Part shown: positions 47,381 to 58,717 of the stretch, piece by piece | How the letters are laid out: the number at the start of each line of letters is the position of its first letter | How positions within the stretch are numbered: position 1 is the stretch's first letter | From: Hedera helix | Taxonomy: Eukaryota; Streptophyta; Magnoliopsida; Apiales; Araliaceae | Direction: 5' to 3' | Assembly: GCA_947179155.2 (NCBI GenBank) | Contig: OX359270.1 | Coordinates: forward strand, 6,832,077-6,896,076 | DNA: 64,000 nucleotides | Notes under the pieces: generated by a model | What the model was told of the DNA's origin: nothing | The model's database searches: none | What the model saw: the letters and a program-made list of their open reading frames with translations, nothing else | Translations under genes and position numbers: made by a program

Positions 47381-50300
47381 TCAAAACACGAGCAAAGAAT
47401 CCTTGATATCATACCCCATCTTCTCCAAATTCGGATTCACCGCAAACTGAATCATCGGCTGCGGACCGCAGGCCAACGCCAGCGTATCTCTGGCCCCTGC
47501 CGGAATATGTTCCCGTAAAATACTCTCAGTAATTCTCCCTACACTATATTTCCACCCTTCCCTTAATGTCTTCCCTACCACATACCACACCTTCACCCTC
47601 TCTTTATTCTTCTCAGCCCACTCATCCAACTCATCCTTCAACAAAACATCCTCTTCGGTCCGATTTGCATACACCACATACATCTCCGTCTCATCATCTG
47701 GATCTCTCAAAATTGCTTGCATGACTTGATAAATCGGCGTAATTCCGGTCCCACCAGCAACCATAGCCAACTTTTTGCCTAATTTGTGTTCACCATTGAC
47801 CATAAAGTTTCCTTTTCCGGTATATTCAATGTGCCCTAACGGACCTTTAACGTCCAAAATTGTCCCTAGTGGAATTGAGTCCAAATATTGTGACATTATC
47901 CCACCATTGGGAAATCTAAGGTTTTTATTTCTGTAATAAATTTTTACCAGTAGGTCAAAATATCCCACCTCATCAATTGCACTAGTTGGTGTATAAGCTC
48001 TCATGCAGAACTTGCCATCGATCGAAGCACATAAAAAAATGTGTTTACCTACGGGTAATCCTAGTACTTGATCTTTTATTGGCAGTGAAAATCGGAATAA
48101 TCTAACATCATGAGAAATGGATGTTTTTGTTACGAGCTTGCATGGGATTTTTTCACGTGGAATTAGGGCAACGCTTCTTGCATTTGCAGTTTCCTTAATC
48201 GGGGCTAATTGTGCTGTCATGTTTGTTGCACCATGCAAAGAATTATTCGGAGAATCTGAGGTATAACCGGTGATTATCAGCTCTCCGATTCGATATTCTT
48301 CTAGAAGCTGTTTGGCCTTATTGGAATGAATGGCTTCGAATTCCTCGGTGCAATCGGTCCCGGCGTTGATGAGGATGCTGTCGGTCCCACCGGGGTGCAA
48401 CTTGAGGAAGCCCGTGCAGTCGTAGATGTGGCCGTTGACGATGATCCATGCCGAGTCGGATGATTTGTGTTTCTTAACCTCGGAGATTGAGAATGTTTTG
48501 GTGGAGGTGTTCATGAAGGGGGACGAAATGCTCTTTTTTAGGTGTTGGTTCGATTCAGACGATTTTTCAATTTGTTTTTCACGCGCCATCCAGCCGCCGG
48601 ATTGGTTTCCAGGCTGAGTTGGGTGCTCGAAGACGATTCCTATCTCGCCTTTGTGTGGTTTGCACATGTTGGTCTTTACTCTGAACCAGCAGTTGTTCAT
48701 CATGCCCTACAGTTTGAGTCATATTACTAAATTAGTCAAGTGATTCAAATCAAGACACAATAATACTATTGTTAGAATTCATGTGCAGAGCATCTGAATA
48801 TAATTGTATCTAAATGAAAAAATATTATTTGATAATTAATTTTTTCAGATGTCTGAATAACACTATTTTACCATTTTAACCCTATAAACAGTTGAAGAGG
48901 ATATTTTTGTTTTAGATTTGATTTTGTATCTCAACTATTTAGAGACATTAAAAGGGGAAAAAAAATTTAACAAACAACATTATGCTTCTTACCAAATAAA
49001 AGGCTAGCTATTAAGAGACATTCAGACCTTATCAAACACTACCTTAGACTCATAATTTTAATATTAATATAAGTACGGGATGGTTTATAATAAATAGTAA
49101 TATTTTACATGAATATAACAATGACTTGTATTTTTAGCAAAATATTATTTTCACATATATTTTTACATGATTTTCTCACGTAGAGGTGAAACTCATTTTA
49201 TGTTCATATAAAAAAAAGATCATATAAAAATATCAAAAATACATATAAAAGTATTAATTCTCTTTTCGTCTAGACTGCATCCATTTTGGGTCAAACAACA
49301 AGTTGCTACGCACCGCACATGATCACACAATTTTGTTTATAGTAACGTACGTGCCAGGATGTTTCTAAGATTGATATACTAGGACAGAACAAATTGTGAT
49401 GCCTCGCTCTCTTTACACATTTGGACAGCAATCATGTACACAACTGAGAACTAACAAATTAAAAAATTGGCACGTGCATGAGCACGTGACTAGCTGGAAA
49501 AACTGACATCATATAACTTAAATGCACTTAACAAGCAGCTTCATGAGTAATTAATTCCATATGTAAAAGTAATTCCCCTCCCATTACCGTAAACAAGCCT
49601 CCTAATATACAACCCTGTTTGACGTAACTCTAGGCTAGGATAAGTACAATTACAAGATATCAATTATCAACCACTAAAAATTAGGAGAGCCAACTATACA
49701 ACATATATGCTAGGATAACTCTAAAGGATAACTGAAATAAATGTATATTCTATCACATCTGAGTTCCATCTTTTGTTAAATAGCATTTATGTTGAAATAT
49801 ATACGAAATATAGAAATTCAGATCCGTTTTCCATTCTTGTCTTATATGTCGTTTCATTCTATATAGTACTACTAACGTAATTCTTATTTATAATAATAAA
49901 TAGATAAAGATTATTACAGTAATACATAAACGTGAGAAATAATAAGACAATAATAATGTACGTACGTACCATGACATTCCAGATGAGTTTCTCGGGTTGC
50001 GTATTGAGGGCCTCGTCCCAGGCCCTAACAGCCATCTCCTTACCAGCAAGAAGGTCTAGCACCTCCACCTCCAGTGACCAGAAACACCAGCACCAGAACT
50101 TGCCATACTTGTTAGGCTTCTCTTCGTGGTCCAATGTGCACACGTGCCAGCTCTTGCCGCCGTCCAATGTCACCTCCACACGTGTCACTTTCTTTCCGCC
50201 ACCTACGTATGCAATTGGTCAAATATGTTACGTACTACTACTGTACTTAACATTGTAATCAATTGACCCTTTTATTTATATATTAAGTATATCTGTAGCT

Positions 50301-51772
50301 TATGTAACACAAATAACTTTAAAAATAGTCAGTTATTGCCTATTACTCCCAGTTTCCTACCACTTTATAAAAGATGACTGAATTATAAAAATAAAAAAAT
50401 CTCACAAAAGATATCTTTTTAAATGCATAATTCATATCTAAAATCTATTTTATCCCCAAAAGTACATAAATAGGGACTTCTATTTTTTGGAAAATAGAAA
50501 GAATCTTTAATGTATTTAGATAAGGTTTGATTCGTGTAATAGAAATTTGATGTAACGCAATAGTCTATGCAATACAATAGAGGTGTAATGTCATGGTAAA
50601 AATTATTACGACATATTTGTTTGGCTGATTTTTGTTATTTGTGTAGTAATTGTAATGTTATTATATTACGTTCAAAATTGTATTTAGTTCACTAAATTAT
50701 ATGATTTTATGTAATGAACAAAGTAAATTATAAGTCAAAATATCAAATCAGTTATAATTATTACTATTTTTTTTATAACCTAATGCATTACGGACGTAAT
50801 TGATCAATACATTAATTGAAGGATGTAATGAAAAATTTTGCAATTGATGTAATACCATTACGTTCGTAATGAACTAATATATAATAGGTGAACTAAATAT
50901 AATAAATATCATATTAATGTAATAACTTATTATATTACAAAACTATTATATTGATTTGGCGCGACCCAAACACCACCTTAATCATATGGGGCCCATAATA
51001 TATAAAATGGGAACTATTTATTTATTTCTCTTCAATTGTATGAGATGTGTGCTCAAGACATTATTTTTATTAAACAAAAGTATTATCCCCCCTCCCGAAT
51101 ATTTATATCCTAATTTCGAAATTCCCTTTATTTTATTCTGTTTTGTTTAATCCAAAACTTATATAACATTATTTACCCCCAAAAAAAACAAAAAATTGAA
51201 GTGAGGTACAAGGGAACAGGCTATTCATTAGTGAAAAACTTGCTTTATATCGTTGACAGCTCACCAAAACTAGGACCACAAAATATAAATGTGTGCCCTT
51301 TGTCATTGTTTTGTGGAAGACAGAAAGAAAGAACTAAACAATTCTCCATCCAATGTTATTTATTTAAATTCCTCCAAATAAACAAGTTCATTTGCCGCCA
51401 CCACTTGGTGACAATCAATCAAATCACATGTATTAAAAATTCCACAACCAAGTACACATTTTTCAATCTAATATCTCGTGGCCTTACTGGTTTCAGAGTA
51501 AACCATGTTCCCAAAAACAAAAGTATGATTTATAAATAAATAATGGGTCTCTTGGCATGTGTCCTTAGGACACATGTTAAGTATAAAAAATAAGAGTAAA
51601 TTTTATTTATTTATATATTTGTACAGAATTCAATACATGAGGTCCATTAATATATTATTTTTTTATACATTGAATTCAGTGCAAATATATAAATAAATAT
51701 TATTATGCATTATTTTCAGCGTTTAGAATGTAACACATTATAAGAAAATTCATAAATAATTAACAAACAAAT

Positions 51773-51820
<48 letters not shown>

Positions 51821-53075
51821 AAAACTCACCGGAATATGCATAACCCCTAAAAGTGTACGGTCTCTGAGTTGTCCATGAGTTAATCGGCAAGATTTCTTCA
51901 TGACACGGTGTCGTAATCACTGAGTTTATGTTGAGCTCATTTATGATATATTCTTTCTTGTACCACCAAGCTGCATATTTCATATTACAATGTTTAAAAA
52001 TATCAAAAATACGTATGCATTTTATATAATGAAAAATTTTGTCTAATATTGTACCTTCAGAGTTGGCTAGCTCGGCGTCGACATGGGAAGGAAGAACCCT
52101 ATTATCCTTGTAGTGATAATAACTGTCTGATTCTTGAGTTGTTACAACGATACGCTTTAACCATTTCACCATTCGGCCTCCGATAAAACCAGGAATAATC
52201 ATGCGGACCGGAAACCCATGATCCGGGGTCAAAAGTTCCCCGTTTTGCATGTAGGCCAAAATGATGTCTCGTGCTTCATCCATGGCAAACTCCTTTTTAA
52301 TGCTTGTGCCGTATTTGGATCCTCCGCCGCCAGGTAAATCTTCAGCGCCCTCAAAACAGACGTTAAGGGCGCTCTTTTTGCGGCTAAAAATTCCGCACCG
52401 CTTCAGAATGTGGCGGAGCGGGACTCCTCGCCACACTGAAGTGGAAATGGCAGCTGCACCCCAGTTGAATCCTGTTGTTTGTTTGACCATATTTTGTTCC
52501 TTTCTACGATTACCTGCACAGACCAAGGTCACCGGGAATTCCTTACTAGGAAACTCGTTGACCAACTGATCCATCGTGAAGCAGTCAGGTCGCTTCACCA
52601 GTCCAGATATCTCAACGGTCCAATTCTCCCAGGTAGCATTGGGGACTGGACCATGGTTGCGGACATAGTGAAGTGGCACAGGGGTTATGAAACCATGGTG
52701 CATGAGCCGAGCCAAGGGAGGCTCGGAGTTGAACGGGTGCTTCCCAGTGAGCCGAACCATGGACGCGTTCCGTTTAATCCAACTATCCGCAGTTCCTTCG
52801 TCTCTGGAATCCAAAACAGATGATTCCAACTCCGCATTACCCTTTTCAATTATATCTCGATAATCAGTATCAGAATCTTCATCTTCGCTCGAGAAACCCT
52901 CTATCAAAAAGGGTTTTTTAGGGCGCGTGAATTCTTGGTTTGTATTATTATTATAATTACAACCACGAACCGGGGAGTCGGACCGGTCGTTCATATCGGG
53001 TTTGAAAGTGCGAACAAAGCCATTTAAGCCCTGTTCAAGGTGATGGAGCTGCTTATTTTTGACAGAGGCTGCCAT
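47381..53075 (-). CDS. NIA: Nitrate reductase [NADH], 4 exons, 906 residues
   Basis: Reduces nitrate to nitrite in the cytosol with NADH, the first and rate-limiting step of nitrate assimilation. Exons on the minus strand: 53075-52055, 51970-51830, 50202-49970, 48706-47381. All introns are GT-AG and the joined frame has no stop. Molybdopterin domain about 95-335, with the Mo-ligand Cys186 in TLVCAGNRR; dimerisation domain about 340-470; cytochrome b5 domain about 535-610, with heme His569 (LHPGG) and His592; FAD domain from about 645 (RAYTPTS 701-707); NADH domain with GGTGITP (783-789) and CGPQPM (878-883). The C-terminus KDSLLVF and the length are family-typical. Hinge 1 carries KSISSP (523-528), the 14-3-3 site with Ser526 as likely phospho-serine. 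The N-terminal 90 residues are acidic and variable, as usual. No damage seen; probably functional. Confidence 0.97.
48707..49969 (-). other. NIA: NIA intron 3 (1263 bp)
   Basis: Phase 0: exon 3 ends with ATG (Met465) before GTACGTACGT, and the acceptor is AACTGTAG before GGC ATG. AT-rich and non-coding, with two CACGTG words at 49471-49488. No repeat boundaries recognised. Confidence 0.93.
49471..49488. promoter_or_regulatory. Twin G-boxes in NIA intron 3
   Basis: CACGTGCATGAGCACGTG: two perfect CACGTG cores spaced 12 bp start to start. G-boxes bind plant bZIP and bHLH factors (HY5, PIF families). Sequence match only; activity in an intron is inference. Confidence 0.5.
50519..50981. mobile_element. 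MITE-like insert in NIA intron 2
   Basis: Left end GATAAGGTTTGATTCGTGTA; the reverse complement of the right end is TAAGGTGGTGTTTGGGTCGC. They agree over TAAGG, TTTG and TCG with gaps. The interior has many GTAAT and ATTAC words in both orientations (GCATTACGGACGTAATTG near 50783, CATTACGTTCGTAATG near 50856). Target duplication unclear. The TGTTTGG style is frequent in plant MITEs. Confidence 0.45.
51776..51818. repeat. (TA)n microsatellite beside the NIA intron 2 donor
   Basis: About 21 TA units. Length changes here would place a variable AU hairpin just after the 5' splice site in the transcript. Confidence 0.9.
51971..52054 (-). other. NIA: NIA intron 1 (84 bp)
   Basis: Exon 1 ends GAA G before GTACAATATT. 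The acceptor AAATATGCAG precedes CT TGG TGG, giving Glu-Ala-Trp-Trp across the junction, as in other NIA proteins. The intron length is a multiple of 3 and it contains no in-frame stop, so a retained intron would keep the frame. Confidence 0.95.
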
Positions 53076-53200
53076 TATAGAATAGGTGGATTACCTAGTG
53101 ATAGAAACAAAAGGAAAGTACTCCCTTTCTTCCCTCCCTTAATTTCCTACCTTTCTTTGTTTCTTTTTGAACGAGAAAAAATTGAGGATACTTTGGGGGC

Positions 53201-53210
53201 TTATATAGAG
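53201..53210 (-). promoter_or_regulatory. NIA TATA box
   Basis: CTCTATATAA on the minus strand, about 125 bases before the ATG. This implies a start site near 53170 and a 5' UTR of about 95 bases that is purine-rich on the coding strand (GAAGGAAAGAAAGG). Confidence 0.65.
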
Positions 53211-53240
53211 ACGTTAAGGAGTATAGTTGTACATGAAAAT

Positions 53241-53274
<34 letters not shown>
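53241..53274. repeat. (GA)n tract in the NIA promoter
   Basis: About 16 GA units (CT on the coding strand) 35-70 bases upstream of the TATA box. GA/CT repeats near plant promoters can bind BPC/GAGA-binding proteins; here this is inference from position. Confidence 0.8.
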
Positions 53275-53279
<5 letters not shown>

Positions 53280-53299
53280 GTGTACCTTAGAAGTTAGAA

Positions 53300-54940
53300 C
53301 AGAAGAGAGGCGTGGAAGCCGTGGCTTACTGGCTTAGCTGCTCGACTGCGTTAGGTTGCGCGTGGTTCAAAAAGTTACTCCCTCAATTAATTCTAATTAA
53401 TTTCTTTAAATAAGTCATTTAAGACATAATCACACATATTAAGAAATTTTATTAATTTTAATATTAAATAATTAATATTAATTAAAAAATTTATTACTAT
53501 TTATGTACTAATTAATTACTATGCCTCCTTTCTCTCAATTATTCTATTTTTTTATGGGTAAAGTAGTTAGAAAATTATTAATTTTTTTATATTAGATTTA
53601 TATAAAACGTCTTATATTATTAAAAAAAAATTAATAATTTATATAATGAAAAGGAGGGATTACTCCACTTGTCTCACAAAATATAATCTACGTATATTTT
53701 TCACATAAATTACGAGAAAAGAAAATTAAAGTGAATGAAAGAGAACAAACAAGTGCAAATTTATCCACAAAAAATTGATTTAAGTATGTTTTTTACATAA
53801 AATGTGAAAAAAAATTAAAGTGGAAGAAAAAAAACAAATAAGTTCAGATTTATTCACATAGGACCCTATGTAAGTACAATATAATTTTATTTTATTTTCA
53901 AAAAGTAGTTAACCTTACTTAAGTATTTTTACATAACAAATAAAATCGAAGCAATAATTATACTGTTAAAATAATAAGTGTCGGTGAAAATTAAAAATAT
54001 TATAAAAATAAGTGTAAAAGTATCGTTAATCGCTATATACATATTTGTTCTAGTAGTACAAATATTACTCACGCTGATGTTATCAATATACTATTTTTAA
54101 AAATAAAATAGTTTTTGTTCAATATTATGAATTGAAGTGTGTATTTTAGATCATTTTTAGGGATTTTTTTTTTTTTGTATTTTAAATATCTTTTGTACAA
54201 CGGAAAGAGTATTTAATATGACAATTAATGTGTGATAATAGTGTTACATAATCTTACATACGAATAAACATGAGAAAACGGTATATAGCAATCTTAAAGA
54301 CAAAAATAATTAGGAGATTGTTTAATGTATATACAATTATATTATTAATTATGAAAATACAAAAGATAACTTACAAAACAAAACTCTTTACTCTTTGTCA
54401 GAAAAGTAGTGTTGCATTCGGGGTTCTTGATTAAGATTCCTTTAATTATGTTTATCTTTTAATTAATATCTTATAATATATATTCAGTAATATAAAAATA
54501 TATATTTAACAATATAATAAATTTATCGTTAATAATAAGTGATATAATAAAATTTATCATAAATAATTATATTTTAATAAAATTATTAAAAATATTGTTT
54601 ATACAGTTAAATATATACCGAAAAAATTATAAAATAGGTGTCACATGATCTAATTTTCAGGAGATGTGTCACACAATAGTTATGTCACTAAATAATTTTT
54701 CCACTACTAAATCAACAAAGCAAGGACCAACTTTCCACGCACATTACGGCACATAGATATAATAAAATAAATAAAACCACTTGCGTATTGAGATTATCAA
54801 AATTACTATTGTTTTTTCCAACTCTTAAATTAGTGGTCATATGTACTTTTGTTAGTGAGGTTCGCCAAACATACGTTTATTTTTTTACTGCATTAGAATA
54901 ATTAATGAGTATTGTACGAATTACTTATACACAATAGGTT
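53300..54940. other. NIA upstream region, AT-rich, no gene seen
   Basis: No open frame or RNA gene. Many poly-A/T runs and a few near-repeats (TAAGTACAATATAATTTT type). A longer NIA promoter may lie here, but I could not recognise a nitrate-responsive element by eye. Confidence 0.5.
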
Positions 54941-54959
54941 AATTTGGCATTCGGTTTAG

Positions 54960-56087
54960 ATTTTTCAAGCTTTGGCTATTACTCAGGTCAACTTAGACTT
55001 TTAACTTTTGATCTAGAGATCAGGTCAGAGTACTTGAAAATGAAGTTTGCTAAGGTCTGCACATCAGGTCAGGTTAGACCGGTTCAATCCGATCTATTCA
55101 ATTTTTTTTTTAGCAATTTTAAATATTATAAAAATATCAATTAAAATTTTAAACTTAATTAATATATTAATTAAAATTAATATATTAAAACTTACAAGTT
55201 ACAATAATGAATAAAAATATTGTACAATTTTAAAGATATTGTATTATTTTATACTATCATTAATTATAAAAAAATTATTTTTTTATGAAAAATATCTTTT
55301 TTATTATTATTATTATTTTACAAATGACTTTCTAATTTTTACGCTAAGCATGGGTGGAGCCACATTCCTTTTTAAGGGTGCCATGGCACCCCTTAGATTT
55401 TTAAGATCCTCAAAATTATATACTTTACAAATTATAATTAATGTCATAATGACCCATACAAAATTTAGTCCAGTCCAAAAATATCACTAGAACTAAGTTT
55501 CGGTCAACTCTTAAGAATGATTTTCTCACCGACTCTTTGATTTTATATATTAAAAGAAAATTTGCTACGAAATTTAGTATAAAATCAATCATAGACGAAT
55601 TTCGAGATTTGAAAGAACGTCGGGTTCTATTTTGATATATGATTAAGTTGAAATGTAAGCATGAAACGTTTATTTTGTCTCCTCTTTTGCCTATATTTTG
55701 CCAAATAGGTAATGATGAATAGAAAATATGACTATTTTTTTTTTGCATTTTAATATATTTCTTATACCAAAGTTATACCATGCCACCCCCTGAGTTGCCA
55801 ACTGGCTCCGCCCCTGACGCTAAATATTTATTAAAATGAAAATGTAATGAAAGGTCTGCAAAAAAATATAAGTTACTAGCTAGGCAAGAAAAATCATTAT
55901 ATATTACACTACCTAATATGTTTTCATGGATTTCTTTATTCGTATATAAACAAACATGATTGAGTGAACTTATAGAAAGATGCCAATTTTACTTGATTTA
56001 TTGAATGAATTGTTACCAAGAGGAAGTTTTTGTCTGCAGTGAGAGAATTGAAGTAGCAAATAAAAAAAATTAGTATTGCCACGTGGT
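54960..56087. repeat. Repeat copy A (GC-rich head plus AT-rich body)
   Basis: Head 54980-55105 (AGGTCAGGTTAGACCGGTTC), then a body 55108-56070 that matches 56262-56755 closely once the MITE at 55349-55816 is removed. Shared phrases include ACTAGCTA-GCAAGAAAAATC, TTTCTTTATTCGTATATAAA and AAGAGGAAGTTTT. It looks like a fragment or tandem neighbour of the element at 56088-56999. Confidence 0.7.
55341..55824. mobile_element. hAT-type MITE with 8-bp duplication and an empty-site copy nearby
   Basis: Element 55349-55816 (468 bp). The left end CATGGGTGGAGCCA and the reverse complement of the right end, CAGGGGCGGAGCCA, agree at 12 of 14 bases. Flanks are ACGCTAAG (55341-55348) and ACGCTAAA (55817-55824). 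The duplicate body at about 56500-56520 reads ACACTAAGTATTTATTAAAA with no insert, the pre-insertion state. No transposase. Confidence 0.9.
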
Positions 56088-56999
56088 TAGTCATGCACAA
56101 CAGACCGACCTGGTTCGGCCTGGGCCTGCCAGGCCTTGGTCGTTGACCAAGCCGGGTCAGGCCTTTGACTTTCAGCCTGCAGACCAGGTCAAGCCAGGAT
56201 TGGTGTTTGAAAAGAGGGTCTGCTGAGGCCTACAGGCCAGGTCGGTCTGATCCAGTCCATTCAAAAAAAATTTAGTAATTTTAAATATTATAAAAACACC
56301 AATTAAAATTTTAAACTTAATTGATATATTAATTAAAATTAATATATTACAACTTACAATTTATAATAATGAATAAAAATATTGTACAATTTTAAAGATA
56401 TTGTATTATTTTATACTATCAATAATAAAAAAAATATTTTTTTTATGAAAAGTATCTTTTTTGTTATTATTATTATTTTGCAAATGATTTTCTAGCTTTT
56501 ACACTAAGTATTTATTAAAATAAAGATGCAATGAAAGGTCTGCAAAAAGTGTATGTTGCTAGCTAAGTAAGAAAAATCTTTATATATTACATTACCCAAT
56601 ATATTATCATAGATTTCTTTATTCGTATATAAACAAATATGCATGAATGAACTTATTGAAATACGTCAATTTTACTTGATTTATTGAATGCGTTGTTACA
56701 AAGAGGAAGTTTTCATCTACAGTGAGAGAATTGAAGTATCAAATAAAGAAAATTGGTAAGTCAGGTCGGCTTTGTGTGAATCAAGCCGAACCTCAGGCCA
56801 GGCCTCAGGTAGGGTCGAACTTGTTGGTAGGCCAGGCCGGACCGAGCTTTTTGGCAGGGCAGGCCAAGCTAGGCCGGAACTAAGCCAAAAAAATGCGACA
56901 TATTCGTGGCGTCCAGGCCAGGCCGAGCCGGACCAGTCCTTGTCCAGGCCGAGCCCAGGTTGTGCCAAGGCTGGGCCGCATACCATTTGTGCACCACTA
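56088..56999. mobile_element. hAT-like non-autonomous element with GC-rich subterminal arrays
   Basis: Left end TAGTCATGCACAA; the reverse complement of the right end is TAGTGGTGCACAA (11 of 13). Both ends are followed by dense GGCCAGGCC/CAGGTC words (56098-56262 and 56757-56985), with an AT-rich body between. The 8-bp flanks (CACGTGGT, GTACGTAC) do not match, so insertion evidence is incomplete. The open frames in the GC-rich parts are compositional. Confidence 0.6.
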
Positions 57000-57100
57000 G
57001 TACGTACTATATAATGGTGATTTAGAGGGCGGGACATTTAAATTTTAACTCTAAACCACCAAAGTTGGATCAAAAAATTATAAATTTAGCTATAATTTAA

Positions 57101-57399
57101 TGTTGCGTTTGGATTAAATGAATAAAATGAAGGAATAAATTAAATAATTTTAAGTTATTTCAAGTATATGTTTGATTGTTGGTGGTAATGAGTTATGTAA
57201 TATGATGGTAAAATTATAATACATATCTATTCCATTGGAATATATTTTATTCCACTTCTCACATGAAATAAAAATCAAATAGATGTAATGAATTTTCATT
57301 CTATTTGAATGATTTATCCTCCAAAATGATCATCTAATACACTATTTTTTATTATATTCCTTCTTTCATTCTATTATTTCAATCTAAACATAGCATAAA
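57101..57399. mobile_element. MITE-like element, about 300 bp
   Basis: Left TGTTGCGTTTGGATTAAATG and the reverse complement of the right end, TGCTATGTTTAGATTGAAAT, pair over about 40 bp at roughly 75 % by eye (both continue with AATGAAnGGAATA). The interior is AT-rich and non-coding. Target duplication not clear. GTTTGGATT ends are common in plant MITEs. Confidence 0.55.
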
Positions 57400-57690
57400 A
57401 GATATTAGTATTATCATAATAAAAAGAAACACTTTAGACGACACTTATTGTTCTGTCAATATCATTTTTACTTTCACAACATCAACCATCTTTCTCTTCA
57501 AATGTTTCATTTAAATCTCATCTTCTAAAATTAATGTGAATATCGAGTTACTATAGAGAAACCTACGTGAAACTTACCTTTTAAAGTAAGGATAAACTCA
57601 AACATTTGAATTTACAAAATAAAAAGAAGAGACTTTACCAATAAATTATCACATTTGGTATATTAAGTTGTTTTTTAAGTTTTTCACTGG

Positions 57691-58560
57691 TCGCATGTAG
57701 GAGTTGAGGCCAGACCAGACCCAAAACGATGTTGTTTTTTAATTTTTAACATTATGTTTGCAAATCAAACATCATTATTGCATAAATTTTTGGCATAAAT
57801 TTTTGTCCACCAAATGTAAGTTCTACTATCATAACAAGAACCAGCTCCACAAAAATTCCATCATCAAGCTACGGCAGGAAGAAGGAAGGAAGAATTATGT
57901 CATTCATTAGAAAGATTATGTACAGATATATTTTTAATACTTTATCAATTAATATATTTAAATTTTAATTATCAAGCTGTAAGAATCTTGTCCGCACAAA
58001 AGTTCAACATGAGTATCAAGAACTCAAACATGCATACCAGTGGATACACTTCTTCAACTGGTGTTCTAGGTTTTAAAGATACATGTGGCTGCATACCCTT
58101 TGCCTTAATTTTTTGGACAAGTTCTTGCCAATTGCCTGAAAATTAACAAAATGATGCCTAATATTTTGAAGTTAAGAAAGAAAACAAAGGTAGGTCGTAG
58201 CTAATAGAAATCTAAATACAAAGCACTATCTAGAAAACATTATGCTCCACATTTGGATGCTTCAATATGAAAAGTAAACCTTGATTGAGATTACTCAAAA
58301 TGGTTACAAATAAAAAAATATGTCGACTTGAATGCAACAATGGCGTTGATCTACAAACACAGTGTTAAAAATTAAAAAACGAGGTCGTTTTGGGTTTGGC
58401 CTGGCTGCAACTCCTACACACGGCCAGGAAAAAATGACATCGATCATTTTGGGTTTGGCCTAGTCACAACTCCTACACGCTGCCAAGGATAAATTAGAGG
58501 GAAAGTTAGTCATTTTCACTTAGTACCCTGGTCGTATGTTGGAGTTGCATTAGTCGCATG
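57691..58560. mobile_element. Inverted-repeat element with extra terminal-like copies
   Basis: Arms 57691-57750 and 58363-58422 are inverted copies over about 59 bp (GTAGGAGTTG ... CCCAAAACGA ... TTTTTTAATTTTTAAC), around 80 % identical by eye. A second copy of the right arm follows at 58436-58488, and a partial inverted one at 58527-58575 (GTATGTTGGAGTTG, GTCGCATGTGGGACATGCGG). Between the arms are about 610 bp of AT-rich DNA without a gene. Confidence 0.6.
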
Positions 58561-58666
58561 TGGGACATGCGGCCAGACCTATGTCCTATCTTTTATATCT
58601 TGGCATAGACTGTGAGAGATTTGTTTGCTGGAATAGTGTCTATAGCAAACGCTTGTTATGGATCAC

Positions 58667-58667
58667 T

Positions 58668-58713
<46 letters not shown>
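58667..58713. repeat. (TA)n microsatellite
   Basis: About 23 TA units between a possible transposon relic (58610-58666) and the solo LTR. Confidence 0.9.

Positions 58714-58717
<4 letters not shown>

Larger units (their letters stand above)
50203..51829 (-). other. NIA: NIA intron 2 (1627 bp)
   Basis: Donor GTGAGTTTTCC after TCC G, acceptor GCATACGTAG before GT GGC GGA. A 43-bp TA tract (51776-51818) starts about 12 bases inside the donor. A MITE-like insert lies at 50519-50981. The rest is AT-rich and non-coding. Confidence 0.93.

Noticed and set aside
51716..51829. Reading NIA exon 2 through into (TA)n as a longer protein
   Set aside because: A good GT donor at 51829 and in-frame continuation in exon 3 show this is intron. 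The Ile-Tyr repeat comes from the TA tract.
52261..52823. Plus-strand frames over NIA exon 1
   Set aside because: Antisense shadows of the nitrate reductase coding frame.
56717..57037. 106- and 80-residue frames in the GGCCAGGCC array
   Set aside because: Low-complexity subterminal repeats of a MITE-like element.
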